Positions 19,612 through 30,579 of a stretch of 39,750 nucleotides of DNA are shown one piece after another. Location: NCBI GenBank assembly GCA_003427395.1, contig BFEA01000009.1, forward strand, positions 4,358,887-4,398,636, in the 5' to 3' direction. Positions within the stretch are counted from its first letter, which is position 1. Every line of letters begins with the position of its first letter. The position numbers and the translations under genes are program-made. Source of the DNA: Chara braunii (Eukaryota > Streptophyta > Charophyceae > Charales > Characeae). The notes beneath the pieces are model-generated. The model was not told the DNA's origin, searched no databases, and worked only from the letters and a program-made list of their open reading frames with translations.

Positions 19612-20655
19612 TGCAAGGAACATGAATATGGACGAGGCACAGAAATCCAGATTGCAAAATCACACTGAAGTCCAAGTAGTCAAAGCAAGAGCAGATAGCA
19701 CAATGGAACCGAGTAACCATCCATTTGAGAACGATACAAAAGAATCGTGAGTCAATGTCCAAGCCCAATCGGGCAACACCAACAGCATAACCCAATGTAG
19801 CTCTCTTTCTTGGATGGCGACAGGCGCCCTACCTACTCTACAGCCTATCACTACAACTACAGCTATGAAGCAACCAGACAACTTGACGACCAACGAGTGA
19901 TGACGTTAACACCAATGCCGACCTCCTCTCCACCCAGGTACGTCTCTCCTCTTTACCCACACTCTCGCTTGATAACCCACACAGCGCCCTTCACCTCCGA
20001 AGAACCACCTTCGCCCTCACCTCCCCTGCGCCCTCAGGCAGCCCGGCTATGGCCGCCAGCGCCCTGTGTACAGGCAGCGCCCTACCGCCTAGCGCCTGTC
20101 TGTCTCGCACCTCAGCCTAGCGCAGCGCAGCAGCTCGCATTAGCGCAACGTGTCGGCATTGCCCGCAATGGCCAAGATCCCAGCCCGCTCGCCCTGCTTG
20201 CCTATATGCCAGTGTTGCGTGTGGGCGGCCTCCCTTCAGCCTGCGACTAGGGCCCAGTGCCTGAACCCAGGCCCGATACAATTGGGGCCCGGGAGATGCA
20301 GTTGCGCCTCTTTCATCAAGGCCTACGGCCAGATTCAGATAGTGGGCCGGTTTCCCATTGGCATTTTCGGCCTCTATATCCAGCATGCATTGTCGGCCTC
20401 ACGTTTATGTGCCCAGGGCCTAACCAACTCAGAGGCCCTGGGATTTCCGCATCTGCAGAGATCCGAGACTCGGTGCACTCCAACCAACTGGCGTGCTGCA
20501 ACTGTATGGACCCCACTTCGTGAAATGTTTGCACAGAGGGCTCTTGTTGATTTGCTGGCCTGCCTTCACTTAGGGCGGGCACTAGGCTTGTTGGGGCCTT
20601 AGCCCAGAACATGTACATCATGGCAAGGCCCCTTCTTGAGGGCTCATTCCTCACA
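19612..20655 (-). repeat. 3' LTR of element 2
   Basis: Plus-strand ends TGCAAGGAACATG and CATTCCTCACA. Matches 27311-28361 throughout, with a few small indels around 20090-20130. Confidence 0.95.
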
Positions 20656-20674
20656 TTCCATCCCTCTTAGCTTC
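20656..20674 (-). other. Polypurine tract of element 2
   Basis: On the minus strand 'gaagctaagagggatggaa' directly precedes the TG of the 3' LTR, the expected place for plus-strand primer formation. Confidence 0.75.
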
Positions 20675-20692
20675 GAAAGTCCGGTGAGATGC

Positions 20693-21388
20693 TTACTTCG
20701 CAGGTGCCTTCCCTTTTAATAGTTTCTCATATTCTGCCACCACTTGAGGAGTTGTGTTAATCAGTTCCTCTCTGATGAACCATCGACCTTCCTTGGGATC
20801 TGTATGATGCCTGAATCTGACGCGATACTCCCGCTTGGGTTTTGGAGGTCTTCTTCCTCTACCCAATGGCTTCTGAACAGGCAGATCTCTGTGATCCACA
20901 ATGTCGTCGATGTCCACTTGACCATCCATGGTTGGGGGCAGCATCGATCTCCTTGAAGGGAATTGATCTGTCTCAGCGAAAGGTGCAAGCTTCGAGGCAT
21001 GAAAGACAGGGTGAGTGCGTAGGTGTCCAAGGATACGGATAACATAGGTAGGGCCATCCATCTCATCCCCCACTACATCCAGGACTTCCCAGGGACCAAA
21101 ATACCGAGGCATTAGTTTACGAGAGATCCCGAATTCCTGTCCTAGCTCACTAACCTTGACCCAGACACGTTCCCCTACCTGAAATGAGGACTGTCGTCGA
21201 TGCTTGTTCTTAGAAGCAATCATTGCTTGCTGAGCTTTCTTAATGTGCTCGACAGCTTGCTGCAGCAACTTCTCATACTGCACACCATACTCAAGTGTGC
21301 CTGGAGTTGCAGAGGATCGGTTTTCAGGTAGGAGGAAGTCTAGAGCTGATCTAGGCTTCCATCCCAAGTGCAACTGATTAGGACTGAC
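20693..21388 (-). pseudogene. pol: Element 2 integrase C-terminus with chromodomain-like tail
   Basis: This is the last part of pol, ending at a natural stop at 20693. It contains a linker rich in charged residues and the GPY/F-type motif (ISRKLMPRYFGPWEVLDVVG). The chromodomain-like module follows, from VDIDDIVDH to EGRWFIREEL. A two-base GC duplication at about 21389-21393 puts it out of frame with the upstream integrase. The tail is closely similar in layout to those of elements 1 and 3. Confidence 0.85.
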
Positions 21389-22379
21389 GCGCCGGTACTG
21401 CTGTGTACAACATTGTTGTACAGGCTGGCGATGAGAGGCAACTTCTCATCCCAATCATCCTGGCTGGGCTTGATGTAATGCCTCAGCAAGTGTTGTACAA
21501 CTCTGTTCATTTGCTCGGCCTGTCCGTTGGCTTCGGGATGATTCCCTGAAGTCATCTGAAGTTGACTGCCCATCTGTTCAGCAGTCTTCTTCCACAGCTC
21601 ACTTGTGAATCAGACATCTCTGTCACTAACGATTGACTTTGGAAGTCCAAAATCACGCACCCAGTTGTCCATAAACAACCTGATGACGTGGTCCCTCCTG
21701 GCGGTCTCTGGCATGGCAACTAGTCTAGCGTACTTGGTGAATTGATCGATGATGACGAATATGTGCCTCTTGCCACTCTTACTGGTCACCAGGGTGTCCA
21801 TGAAATCCATGGAAACACTGAGTCCTAGACCAGCGGGGATAGGTAAGGGCTTCAACAACCCAAGCGGTGCTTGAGTTCGCGGCTTGTCCCGCTGACAGAC
21901 CCGACAGGTCTCTACATATTTCTTTGCGTCATCTAGCATTCCAGCCCACCAAAATCGTTGTACTAGATTGGCACTCGTCTTTTTGTAGCCAAAGTGTTCA
22001 GTTGCGTCATGACACTCTCCTAGAAATAAACTACGCAAACTCTCACTCGATGGAACTACTAACCTTTTACACCCGGCCTTATCAAGAAAGAGTAACCCAT
22101 CCACCATCACAAACCCATCCACCATCACAAACTCACTTTCTGTGGCCTTGTCTTTTGCCTGAAGTTTGCGCATGATGTCCATCATGACAGGGTCTTCCTG
22201 ATAGGCTCCCACCAACGATTGAGTTACTTCTTGAGATACACCAAACTCATAAACTAGCGCCCCTAGGTAGTCTGCTCTACGAGAAAGCGCAATTGCAACC
22301 TTGTTGTACTCTCCCTTCAGATACTCAAGTTTGAAGTCATATTGATCTATGACCTCAATCCAGCGCTTGAGTGCGTCAG
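21389..22379 (-). pseudogene. pol: Element 2 integrase zinc domain and catalytic core
   Basis: It follows RNase H after a one-base shift near 22380. The HHCC zinc domain (HDATEH ... CRVCQRDK) is intact. Catalytic acidic residues are visible: Asp in SMDFMD, Asp in VSDRDV, Glu in AEQMNR. TGA at 21612-21610 replaces the Arg codon expected after SDRDV, a CGA-to-TGA change. An 18-bp tandem duplication (22096-22113 and 22114-22131) adds six residues (FVMVDG) before the zinc domain. The frame ends at the GC duplication near 21390. Confidence 0.85.
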
Positions 22380-23429
22380 AAAAGAGCCGGTTGAGTCTTG
22401 ATCCATTTGAGCGTCTGATGGTCAGTTCTCAAGTAGAAGAACCGTCCCAACAGAAAGTGTCTCCAATGGACAAATGCCTTGTAGAGAGCATAGAGTTCCC
22501 TTTCGTAGGTGGACTTTGCCAATTTCTTCGATGGCATTTTCTTGCTCATGTACTCAATCGGTCTCAACTTCTTCCCATCCTACTGAGCCAGCACTGCGCC
22601 AATGCCGTATTGGCTTGCGTCAGTGGTTACTATGAACGGCTTCTGAGGATCGGGAACCATGAGAACTTCATGATTCATGAGTGCATGCTTCAATCGCTTG
22701 AAAGCATCCTCGCACTCATCACTCCAGTCCCACGGCGTGTCAAGTCGAGTTAAATCTGTCAAAGGAGAGGCGACTGTAGAATAGTTCTTTACGAAGTTCC
22801 TATAGTAGCCGCACATTCCTAAGAAAGATCTGACCTCAGTGACAGTCTGAGGTCGTGGCCAGTCTCGAATACTAGCCACCTTCGCATCTTCCGGCCTAAT
22901 TCCTTCCGCTGATACTTCATGACCCAAGTATAATATCTTAGTGCGACTAAACTCACACTTCTCTAGGTTGACCTTATACTTGTGTTGTCGCAGGAGTGAA
23001 AGTACAGTCTCAACGTGTTGTGCATGCTCCTCGGCAGACTTACTAAAGATCAAAATGTCGCCAAGGTAAACCACGATAAACTTATCTAAATGGTCATGGA
23101 AGATCCGATTCATGGCGTGTTGGAATGTTCCCGGCGCATTGCAAAGACCAAAGGGCATCACTACAAACTCATACAGACCATATCGCGTATGAAAAGTTGT
23201 CTTGTGTTGGTCCTCAGGTCTTATAGCGATCTGATGATAGCCGGATTTCAAGTCTATCTTGCTATAGTACTTGCATCCCTGCACCCTATCCAGTAGGTCG
23301 TCTATGCGAGGTAGAGGCTCTACGTTCTTCACGGTGATGGCATTGAGGCCTCTATAGTCAATGCACATCCTCAATGTACCCCCCTTCTTTGGTACAAATA
23401 GTACTGGAGATCCGTAAGGGGAAGTACTA
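22376..23429 (-). pseudogene. pol: Element 2 reverse transcriptase and RNase H, catalytically defective
   Basis: The RT begins inside the assembly gap ([15 protein letters not shown] is the first visible part) and keeps [22 protein letters not shown] and MPFGLCNAP. The catalytic box reads YLGD instead of YLDD, so one of the two metal-binding Asp residues is lost. RNase H has [13 protein letters not shown] and RTDHQTL. TAG at 22582-22580 falls right after GAVLAQ. The frame fails near 22380 through an inserted base before the end of RNase H. Confidence 0.87.
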
Positions 23430-23624
23430 NNNNNNNNNNNNNNNNNNNNNNNNNNNNNNNNNNNNNNNNNNNNNNNNNNNNNNNNNNNNNNNNNNNNNNN
23501 NNNNNNNNNNNNNNNNNNNNNNNNNNNNNNNNNNNNNNNNNNNNNNNNNNNNNNNNNNNNNNNNNNNNNNNNNNNNNNNNNNNNNNNNNNNNNNNNNNNN
23601 NNNNNNNNNNNNNNNNNNNNNNNN
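23430..23624. other. Assembly gap (195 N)
   Basis: A run of 195 unknown bases inside element 2 pol, between protease and RT. Any frames drawn through it are meaningless. The real length may differ from 195. Confidence 0.98.
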
Positions 23625-24348
23625 CGGCCTCCCCTTTCTCAGAGACATACACTAGGTACATACCCTCCTCTTGGTTCTGTTTGTAATAGTTATAGAACGC
23701 TGATGCACACAAGCAGCCATAGGTATCTATAATGCTACTGGCTTTCTGACTTTTCTGCCATCGGGCAACTTATGTTTTAGCACCTTCTTGTCCCAGTCGA
23801 ACTGGGGTTTGGCAACCTCAAGGTAGTACATGCCTAACAACATGTCGAATGGTAAGTCGTCGCTAACAAGGAACGAAATCTTATGATTAAGTTCCCCTCC
23901 TCCATAGGAGAAGGTACAGACTACGTCCTTCTGTGACTATCATGCGCTCCTTATTGGCCAAAGTAGATGCTACGGGTTTACTAAGGTGTCGTACCCGGTC
24001 CTGTAGGTGCAGCCTTTCCAAACAGTCGCGACTTATATAATTCTGCGTGGATCCGATGTCTATGAAGGCACCACATTTGCGGCCTCCTACATCCACTTCC
24101 ACCACGAAATCTTCCCCTCTAGGACCTTTATTTAGTGCCACCCAAGATTCGCGAGGGTCCTTGCTTGACCACTCCCTTTCCAGAGCTTCTAAGGCTTCAG
24201 ACACATCTAACGTACAGAGCATAGTTTGGTCTAGATGAGTCTGCGGGGTGACTAAAGAGTCATTAGCTATGGCCATCTCATGAAGTGGGGAGGGTATCTG
24301 TCCCACTTCACCATGAGTAGAAGCAACTAAAATTTCCACTGGCCTCAC
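23625..24348 (-). pseudogene. pol: Element 2 aspartic protease region
   Basis: This frame overlaps the end of gag by a few bases in the -1 register (gag stop TGA 24347-24345, protease frame open from at least 24348). The active-site motif reads FIDIGSTQNYIS: D-I-G replaces the usual D-S/T-G, which probably disables the protease. A shift near 23930 moves the reading to a frame with HKISFLVSDDLPFDMLLG and VAKPQFDW. A further shift near 23740 precedes CASAFYNYYKQNQEEG, which runs to the gap. Confidence 0.72.
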
Positions 24349-26017
24349 GTGTTACCCGAGCTAGAAGCCTGGGAAGAAGATGCCCCCATCTTAGGGGGTA
24401 TCTTTTGCGTGACCTTTGCGTTCTTGCACTTGTACTGGGTGTGTCCGTATTCACCACAGTGTATACAAGCGCCACGCACTCGGCGGTCCCGCCACACGTC
24501 TTGATCAAGACCTGCCTTAACCCAATCAGCCACTTTAGTCTGATTGGAGGCGGCCTTCCCTTGACTCTTTGGATGGCCCTTCCCTCGGCCACCCGCCTTA
24601 GCCTTCACTACTGCGGCGAGGGTGCTACCCTCAGCGATCTCCTCGTCGTCGTACTCTGAAGCGGGTTGTTGTAGTTTATACCGGGAACGTCGTCGTACAA
24701 GTTTCTGAGATTCTCTGGTAGACATCTCACAAACGTGGTCAATAGGAACGGGTTGTTGTAGTTTATACCGGGAACGACGATAAGGCTCTCTATGGTAGTC
24801 GTAAGCTCCCTGACTGACTTGAACTTTCGTTGGTCTAGTCTGTTTATCGCATCAGTGGTCATTTGTGACTGCTGAGGATTGTGCCATCGAGCTTCTACCA
24901 TTTCCATGAATTGATCTAACGTAATTGTCCTAGCCCAGTCCGCCATGCATCGTCCGTACCCAGCCTTTGTCACTACACCATCCAGCCATTTGGTTGCCTT
25001 ACCCTCGAGGTAAGATGCAGCAGTAATCACCTCCTCCTCCTGCAAAGTCCTTTTTGCCTTCACCTAAACCGAAACTGTTCTCAACCAAGTGTTGAGCTTT
25101 TCGTCCTTCTTCTCGCCCGAAAAGGCAAGAGGCGGTTTCATAGGAGTCTCAGGGTACCAAAGACCTTGCGGCTGTCCCTGTGGAGGAACAGGTTATTGCA
25201 GTGGTGTAGCTCCCACCGCTGGACCCGAAGAAGAAGAAGAAGCAACAGTCTGTGAGACTGCTGCAGACGTGCCACTTGGTTGTGTGCTAGCTTGTACGGG
25301 ACAGGGGCCAGACATCGCCGTTAACGGCAACGGCGACTGTGTTGGTGGCCTGAATCCTGGCCTTTGCAAAATATCCACGATCTGGTCTAGGGTGTTCTGC
25401 ATAAAGTCCAATCGGTTGTCCTCGTGCGCATGCAGTGACAGCATATTGTTCTTCAATACTTTCATTGAGACAGACAGTCCTGACTCATCCATACCCTCTA
25501 ACTCAGCTTTGTCTGCCTCTAACGTTTCAAGCCTGGCTGTTCTATTTTTAATTTCTCTTTCTCTATCGGTTGCTTGTTTCAGTTCCCTCTCTAATCGTTC
25601 ACGGATCCTTTCGACCTGTTGGAGCTCTAGAAGCTCCCTTTCACGTGGGGTCAACGGGCTGAACTGCGAGCCCGCCATTTGACTTATAGACTGTCGAGAA
25701 CCTACTGCACTGGAAGTACCCGTGGACCTTGTGGGCATACCCAAATGGGTCCCTGACGAGGATACTGCGGACGATGCAGCAGAGGATGCCGCTGCGCTAG
25801 ACATTGCTGCTACTCTGCCTGCTGCAGCAGCCTGCTCCCTAGCTGCTAGGTTCGCTGCTGCCCTCGCTGTTGCAAGAGCACGGGCTCTATGTTCGGCACG
25901 AAGCCGTGCTTCGTCTCCCGGTTGTAGGGTCTGGAACACGTGCGGGACCCTAAGTGCTCCCGAACGTGTAAGTCTCACATTGTCCTCTCTACCCTCATCG
26001 CTGTCTGATCCGCTCAT
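24345..26017 (-). pseudogene. gag: Element 2 gag polyprotein
   Basis: ATG at 26017 (MSGSDSDEGRE). The N-terminal region is Ala/Arg-rich, followed by a long charged coiled coil (about residues 125-185). TAA at 25195-25193 and TAG at 25066-25064 interrupt the frame. The central gag helical domain is visible (EEEVITAASYLEGKATKWLD, TLDQFMEMVEARWHNPQQ). A 28-bp segment repeated 87 bp apart (24662-24689 and 24749-24776) accompanies a frame change. The last frame carries a canonical CCHC knuckle, CIHCGEYGHTQYKC. It ends at 24345. Confidence 0.82.
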
Positions 26018-27295
26018 GAGTTAGGCAAACACTATCTGCACTAGGACCCCCTAGTGGAGTCCTACCACAGCATGTGTCTGGCCGACACCTAATTTTCTAA
26101 AAATAAGTGTGTCCGGCAGATCCCCTACTTGACCGATCAAGTGGCAGCCTACAACATTCTCTAAAGACTGTCAACATGGTATTTGTTCTATATTGATTAG
26201 TTCACTTACAACAGCATTAGATAGAACTGGCTATGTTAGTATACAACAGTCCTACTCTAATCTGTCTGTGAGGTGTTAGCAATTGTCAACCAACTAATCA
26301 ATAATAAAACAAAACCATGTTGCAGATGTATGATCAGTGGGTATGGTTGTGTATCCAGTTGAGCATCAATTAGAACCTACCCTCCCCTCAATCCAACATA
26401 CCGAACAGCATCAATGAGCAGCGGTGTCTTCGTGTGTTTTCGGCCCACCCCTGTGCCCAAGTCGTTGCCGAGCAAGCCAGCCAGTCCACTCTTATTTACC
26501 CTCGTACGAAACGAGCCTTACACCCGGTTGATCTGGCTGATCAGGAGGAATTTTAAGAGCGCCCCCATCTCTTCAGGAATTATTTAACGTCGCAGTCATG
26601 ACGACGATCACAACCAGATTCAATCCGAGTCCCCAACCAGAAATGTTTATAGACGATCTGGTAAGCGTCTCATAAAAGGCTGGCACACCCGGCAGGACTT
26701 CTACAGCGCAGCAAAGTGCCAAAATGAACAGCAGCCATCGCATGCGTGACCTACTCCCATTGGGTTGGCATGGTGACCGTGACCCAGTGCTTCGACCAGG
26801 GCCCTTCAGAGGCACCGCCCTTTCTCCTTCCAGATGCTTCCGGGAAGATTGTCGTCTCTCAAGGTAGCGCGCTCACGACACCTCACCAAAAGAGAGGACT
26901 CTCAAGTTGGACTCACTTCCTNACGGTAAGAAGCGATTGAGAGAGTAGATAAGGTAAGGGAACAACCTACCTAGAGATAGCTGCCCCCAACCACAGATTT
27001 CTCACCAATTGAGCTGAGTGTGCATTTGATGACCGGTTTTGGCCTCGGTACCACCAACAACGCAATGCAGTGCCACCTCAGCCGAATGCCACATCAGCAT
27101 GCTCTCATCACCAATCATACATTCCGCCTGTCACCACAGCAATAAATGTCGTCTTAGCCTTCCGGCACACACCTCTCTACCCAGGCTGTGCGCCTAATAT
27201 GGCCTGACGTCACAAGAACCAACTGCGAAGAAGCATCGTCAACGCACCAAGTCTGTAGAACGCCGGCCTGCCAAGGTAAGTGGCGAATCAAACCA
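26018..27295 (-). other. Leader of element 2, no gene
   Basis: About 1.3 kb between PBS and gag ATG. I see no coding similarity. One ambiguous base at 26922. The length matches the leaders of elements 1, 3 and 4. Confidence 0.6.
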
Positions 27296-27307
27296 GCTCT
27301 GATACCA
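27296..27307 (-). other. Primer-binding site of element 2 (initiator Met tRNA)
   Basis: The minus strand reads TGGTATCAGAGC, three bases inside the LTR end. Confidence 0.95.
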
Positions 27308-27310
27308 ACT

Positions 27311-28361
27311 TGCAAGGAACATGAATATGGATAAAGCACAAAAATCCAGATTACAAAATCACACTGAAGTCCAAGTAGCCAAAGCAAGAGCAGATAGCAC
27401 AATGGAACCGAGTAACCATCCATTTGCGAACAATACGGAAGAATCGTAAGTCAATGTCCAAGCCCAATCGGGCAACACCAATAGCATAACCCAATGTAGC
27501 TCTCTTTCTTGAATGGCGCCAGGCGCCCTACCTACTCTACAGCCTATCACTACAACTACAGCTATGAAGCAACCAAACAACTTGACAACCAGCGAGTGAT
27601 GACGTCAACACCAATGCCGACCTCCTCTCCACCCAGGTACGTCTCTCCTCTTTACCCACACTCTCCCTTGATAACCCACACAGCGCCCTTCACTTCCGAA
27701 GAACCACCTTCGCCCTCACCTCCCCTGCGCCCTCAGGCAGCCCGGCTATGGCCGCCAGCGCCCTATGTACAGGCAGCGCCCACCGCCTAACGCCTGCCTG
27801 TCTCGCACCTCAGCCTAGCGCAGCACAGCAGCGCAGCAACTCGCATTAGCGCAGCGTGTCGGCATTGCCCGCAATGGCCAAGATCCCAGCCCACTCGCCC
27901 TGCTTGCCTATATGCCAGTGTTGCGTGTGGGCGGCCTCCCTTCAGCCTGCGACTGGTCCCCAGTGCCTGAACCCAGGCCCGATACAGTTGGGGCCCGGGA
28001 GATGCAGTTGCGCCTCTTTCATCAAGGCCTGAGGCCAGATTCAGATAGTGGGCCGGTTTCCCATTGGCATTTTCGGCCTCTATATCCAACATGCATTGTC
28101 GGCCTCACGTTTATGTGCCCAGGGCCTAACCAACTCAGAGGCCCTGGGATTTCCGCATCTGCAGAGATCCGAGACTCCGTGCACTCCAACCAACTGGCGT
28201 GCTGCAACTATATGGACCCCACTTCGTGAAATGTTTGCACAGAGGGCTCTTGTTGATTTGCTGGCCCGCCTTCACTTAGGGCGGGCACTAGGCTTGCTGG
28301 GGCCTTAGCCCAGAACATGTACATCATGGCAAGGCCCCTTCTTGAGGGCTCATTCCTCACA
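27311..28361 (-). repeat. 5' LTR of element 2
   Basis: Plus-strand ends TGCAAGGAACATG and CATTCCTCACA, colinear with 19612-20655. It is followed by CTTT, the right target duplication. Confidence 0.95.
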
Positions 28362-28365
28362 CTTT

Positions 28366-30579
28366 TCATGTTATAGAAAAAATGGAACTGAAAGAGTCAC
28401 AAGATCAAGAATCAATTTAATATTGATCTCGCAAGACCTGGAAGGGGCTTTACAATTGGTGGAAGTGTTCCCACGGAGTGCTTACCCTGGGTTAGACCAC
28501 ACAATGTGTGTGGTCGTCCTCTCCTTTAGGAAGCGGCCAGACCAGGGCCCTGGATTCTTCAAATTAAATACATCTTTATTAGCAAGAAAAGATTTTCAAG
28601 ATTTTAGACACGACGTCTGGCAGTATTGGAAAACACGTAGAGAAACAATTCAAAATGACATCCTGTGGTTTAACAATGGACTGGCCTTTTTAGTCAGAAA
28701 ATCTAGTGAATTCGCTAAAGGGCTAGCTGCCCGACGACTTGCGGAAGAAATGGACCTACACCACCAACTATGTCAATTAAAACAACAGGAAAAGCAAAAT
28801 GAAAATCGGGATACAAGGGAGCTCTCTATGGCCATCGAGTCCACAGAGGCTCGCTTGTTAGAGTACATGGAACACAGATGGCAGGGAGCACGAATTGGGG
28901 GGAAACTGCACAGATAGAAGACAGAGGGGACAATAGACGCCCGTTTTTTTTTTCCCTAGCCAGGATAAGGACGGGCAGGACCACAATAGAGGCGATGTAT
29001 GATCCATCACAACTTGGGGGCCCACTGACCACGTCCACAGCTGGATGTATTCGGATAGCAAGAGACTTCTTTAAAGACCTCTTCACATCCAGATGCAAGG
29101 GAAAACCATATGAACAAAGGATGATAGAAATATATGGTTTCTTGAACCCATTGCGAACCAATCTCTCAAAACAGCAAAAGGAAACGCTCGAGTTGCCCTT
29201 GTCCAAGGACGAGGTGTGGTCGGCGCTTATGCAAATAAAAGAGGAAAAGACCCCCGGAATCGATGGCCTCCCTAAGGAATCCACATGGAGCACCTTAGCA
29301 CAGGATCTGATGGACTACTATAACGCAGTATGGACCACGGGCCAGATGGGTGAGGTTGTGGGGCAGGGCGTTTTGACCCTACTATATAAAAAAGGGGATC
29401 AAATGAACATTAGAAACTACAGACCAATCACCCTCTTAACTGTGGTCTATAAATTGGTAGCGAAGGCTCTGGCAAACCGCCTGGGGGAGGTGATGGGAGA
29501 TATTATCCACCCAGCACAGACTGGTTTCATCAAAGGGCGAAAAATTGAAGACAACATTTTGTTGATTAACGAGGTCATTAAACTATCAAGACAATTAACA
29601 TAATGCTGCCATCATTTTTGTGGATTTTGAAAAAGCATATGATCATGTTGACTGGACCTTCTTGGACAAATGTCTAGAAAAGATGAATTTCGGCCCGGCA
29701 TTCAGGAGATGGGTAGAAATCCTACATCAGAATGCCACAACGACCGTCCAAGTCAATGGCAGACTGGCCCCTGCCATACACCTGGAACGGTCAGTGAGGC
29801 AAGGAGACCCCATCGCCCCGTTCCTTTTTGTCATAATAATGGAGGCCCTGGCTGCAAACTTAAGAGTCCACAAAGACCTCATAAAGATAAGGCTTACCTC
29901 TATCCCAGAAGACGCTGTCCCCGTCTGCTCTCTCTTTCCAGACAATCTCACCATAATGATCGATGCATCTCACGAAAATATGCTAGAAATCCAAAAACTA
30001 ATGGATCAGTTTTACTCCCTTTCAGATATGACGGTAAATTGGGGAAACAAGACACAAGGGTGGTGGTTACACTACCAAGGAGGGAGACCACCAGACACTC
30101 CCAAAATAAAATGGATACCCACAGAAGCACCGATCAGAATTTTAGGGGTCCAGATGATAGCAGAAGGGAAACCGCCCTTGAATGATGAATGACTCATACA
30201 ACCAGTCCTGGGGAAACTATGCCAATGGAAAGACCGTCAGACTTCCTTAATGGGTAGGGCCCTAGTAATCAATAACGTAATCTTGGCTGCCCTTTGGTAT
30301 AAAACAGCAATTTGGACACTCAACAAACCTGCGACATCTTCCCTCCAAAAACAGGTGGCATCTTTTTTATGGAGAAGGAATCATGAATGTCCAAATGCTA
30401 TCAATAGAGTGGTCTGGCAATCGGTTGTACAGCCAAAAACCAAAGGTGGGCTAAGGATAATTGACCCGACTACTCAAGTGATGGCCCTGGCTCTCCAATG
30501 GATAAAAGGTCTCCTCTTCTCCACACTCGCGCCATGGCAACCACTGGCATTGCAGCAGATCACCTGCGCCCCCAAAGGT
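28366..30579 (+). pseudogene. LINE endonuclease C-terminus and reverse transcriptase
   Basis: The endonuclease tail (TRSRINLILIS ... YPGLDHTMCVV) leads into the RT through a connector. A shift near 28895, in a run of G, moves the frame. The RT then shows KTPGIDGLP, NIRNYRPITLLTVVYKLVAK and AQTGFIKGRKIEDN. A second shift near 29603 precedes FVDFEKAYDHVDW (first catalytic Asp) and RSVRQGDPIAPFLF. The catalytic box reads F-P-D-N where Y/F-A-D-D is expected, so the second Asp has become Asn and Ala has become Pro. TGA at 30190-30192 interrupts the thumb region (ALVINNVILAALWYK follows). The enzyme would nick DNA and copy LINE RNA at the nick; this copy cannot. Confidence 0.87.

Larger units (their letters stand above)
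19612..28361 (-). mobile_element. Complete Ty3/gypsy (chromovirus-like) retrotransposon, element 2, nested in the LINE
   Basis: 8750 bp with LTRs of 1044 and 1051 bp, TG...CA ends, canonical PBS, PPT, gag and pol. The flanking CTTT (19608-19611 and 28362-28365) is a short target duplication, extendable to five bases with one mismatch. My manual LTR alignment gives about 37 substitutions in about 1040 bp (about 3.6%), mostly transitions. It is coding-dead: nonsense codons, frameshifts, and a lost RT Asp. Confidence 0.93.

Noticed and set aside
19090-19668. One continuous protein through 19090-19668
   Set aside because: It is a chimera of element 3 gag, LINE endonuclease and element 2 LTR. The target duplications and resumed frames on the far side show the joins.
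19810-20250. Pro-rich frames inside the element 2 LTRs (also at 27509-28308)
   Set aside because: They lie in non-coding LTR sequence and are present in both LTR copies simply by duplication; the frames are not preserved equally.
23374-23712. Frames spanning the N run
   Set aside because: Unknown bases have no stops, so openness there carries no information.
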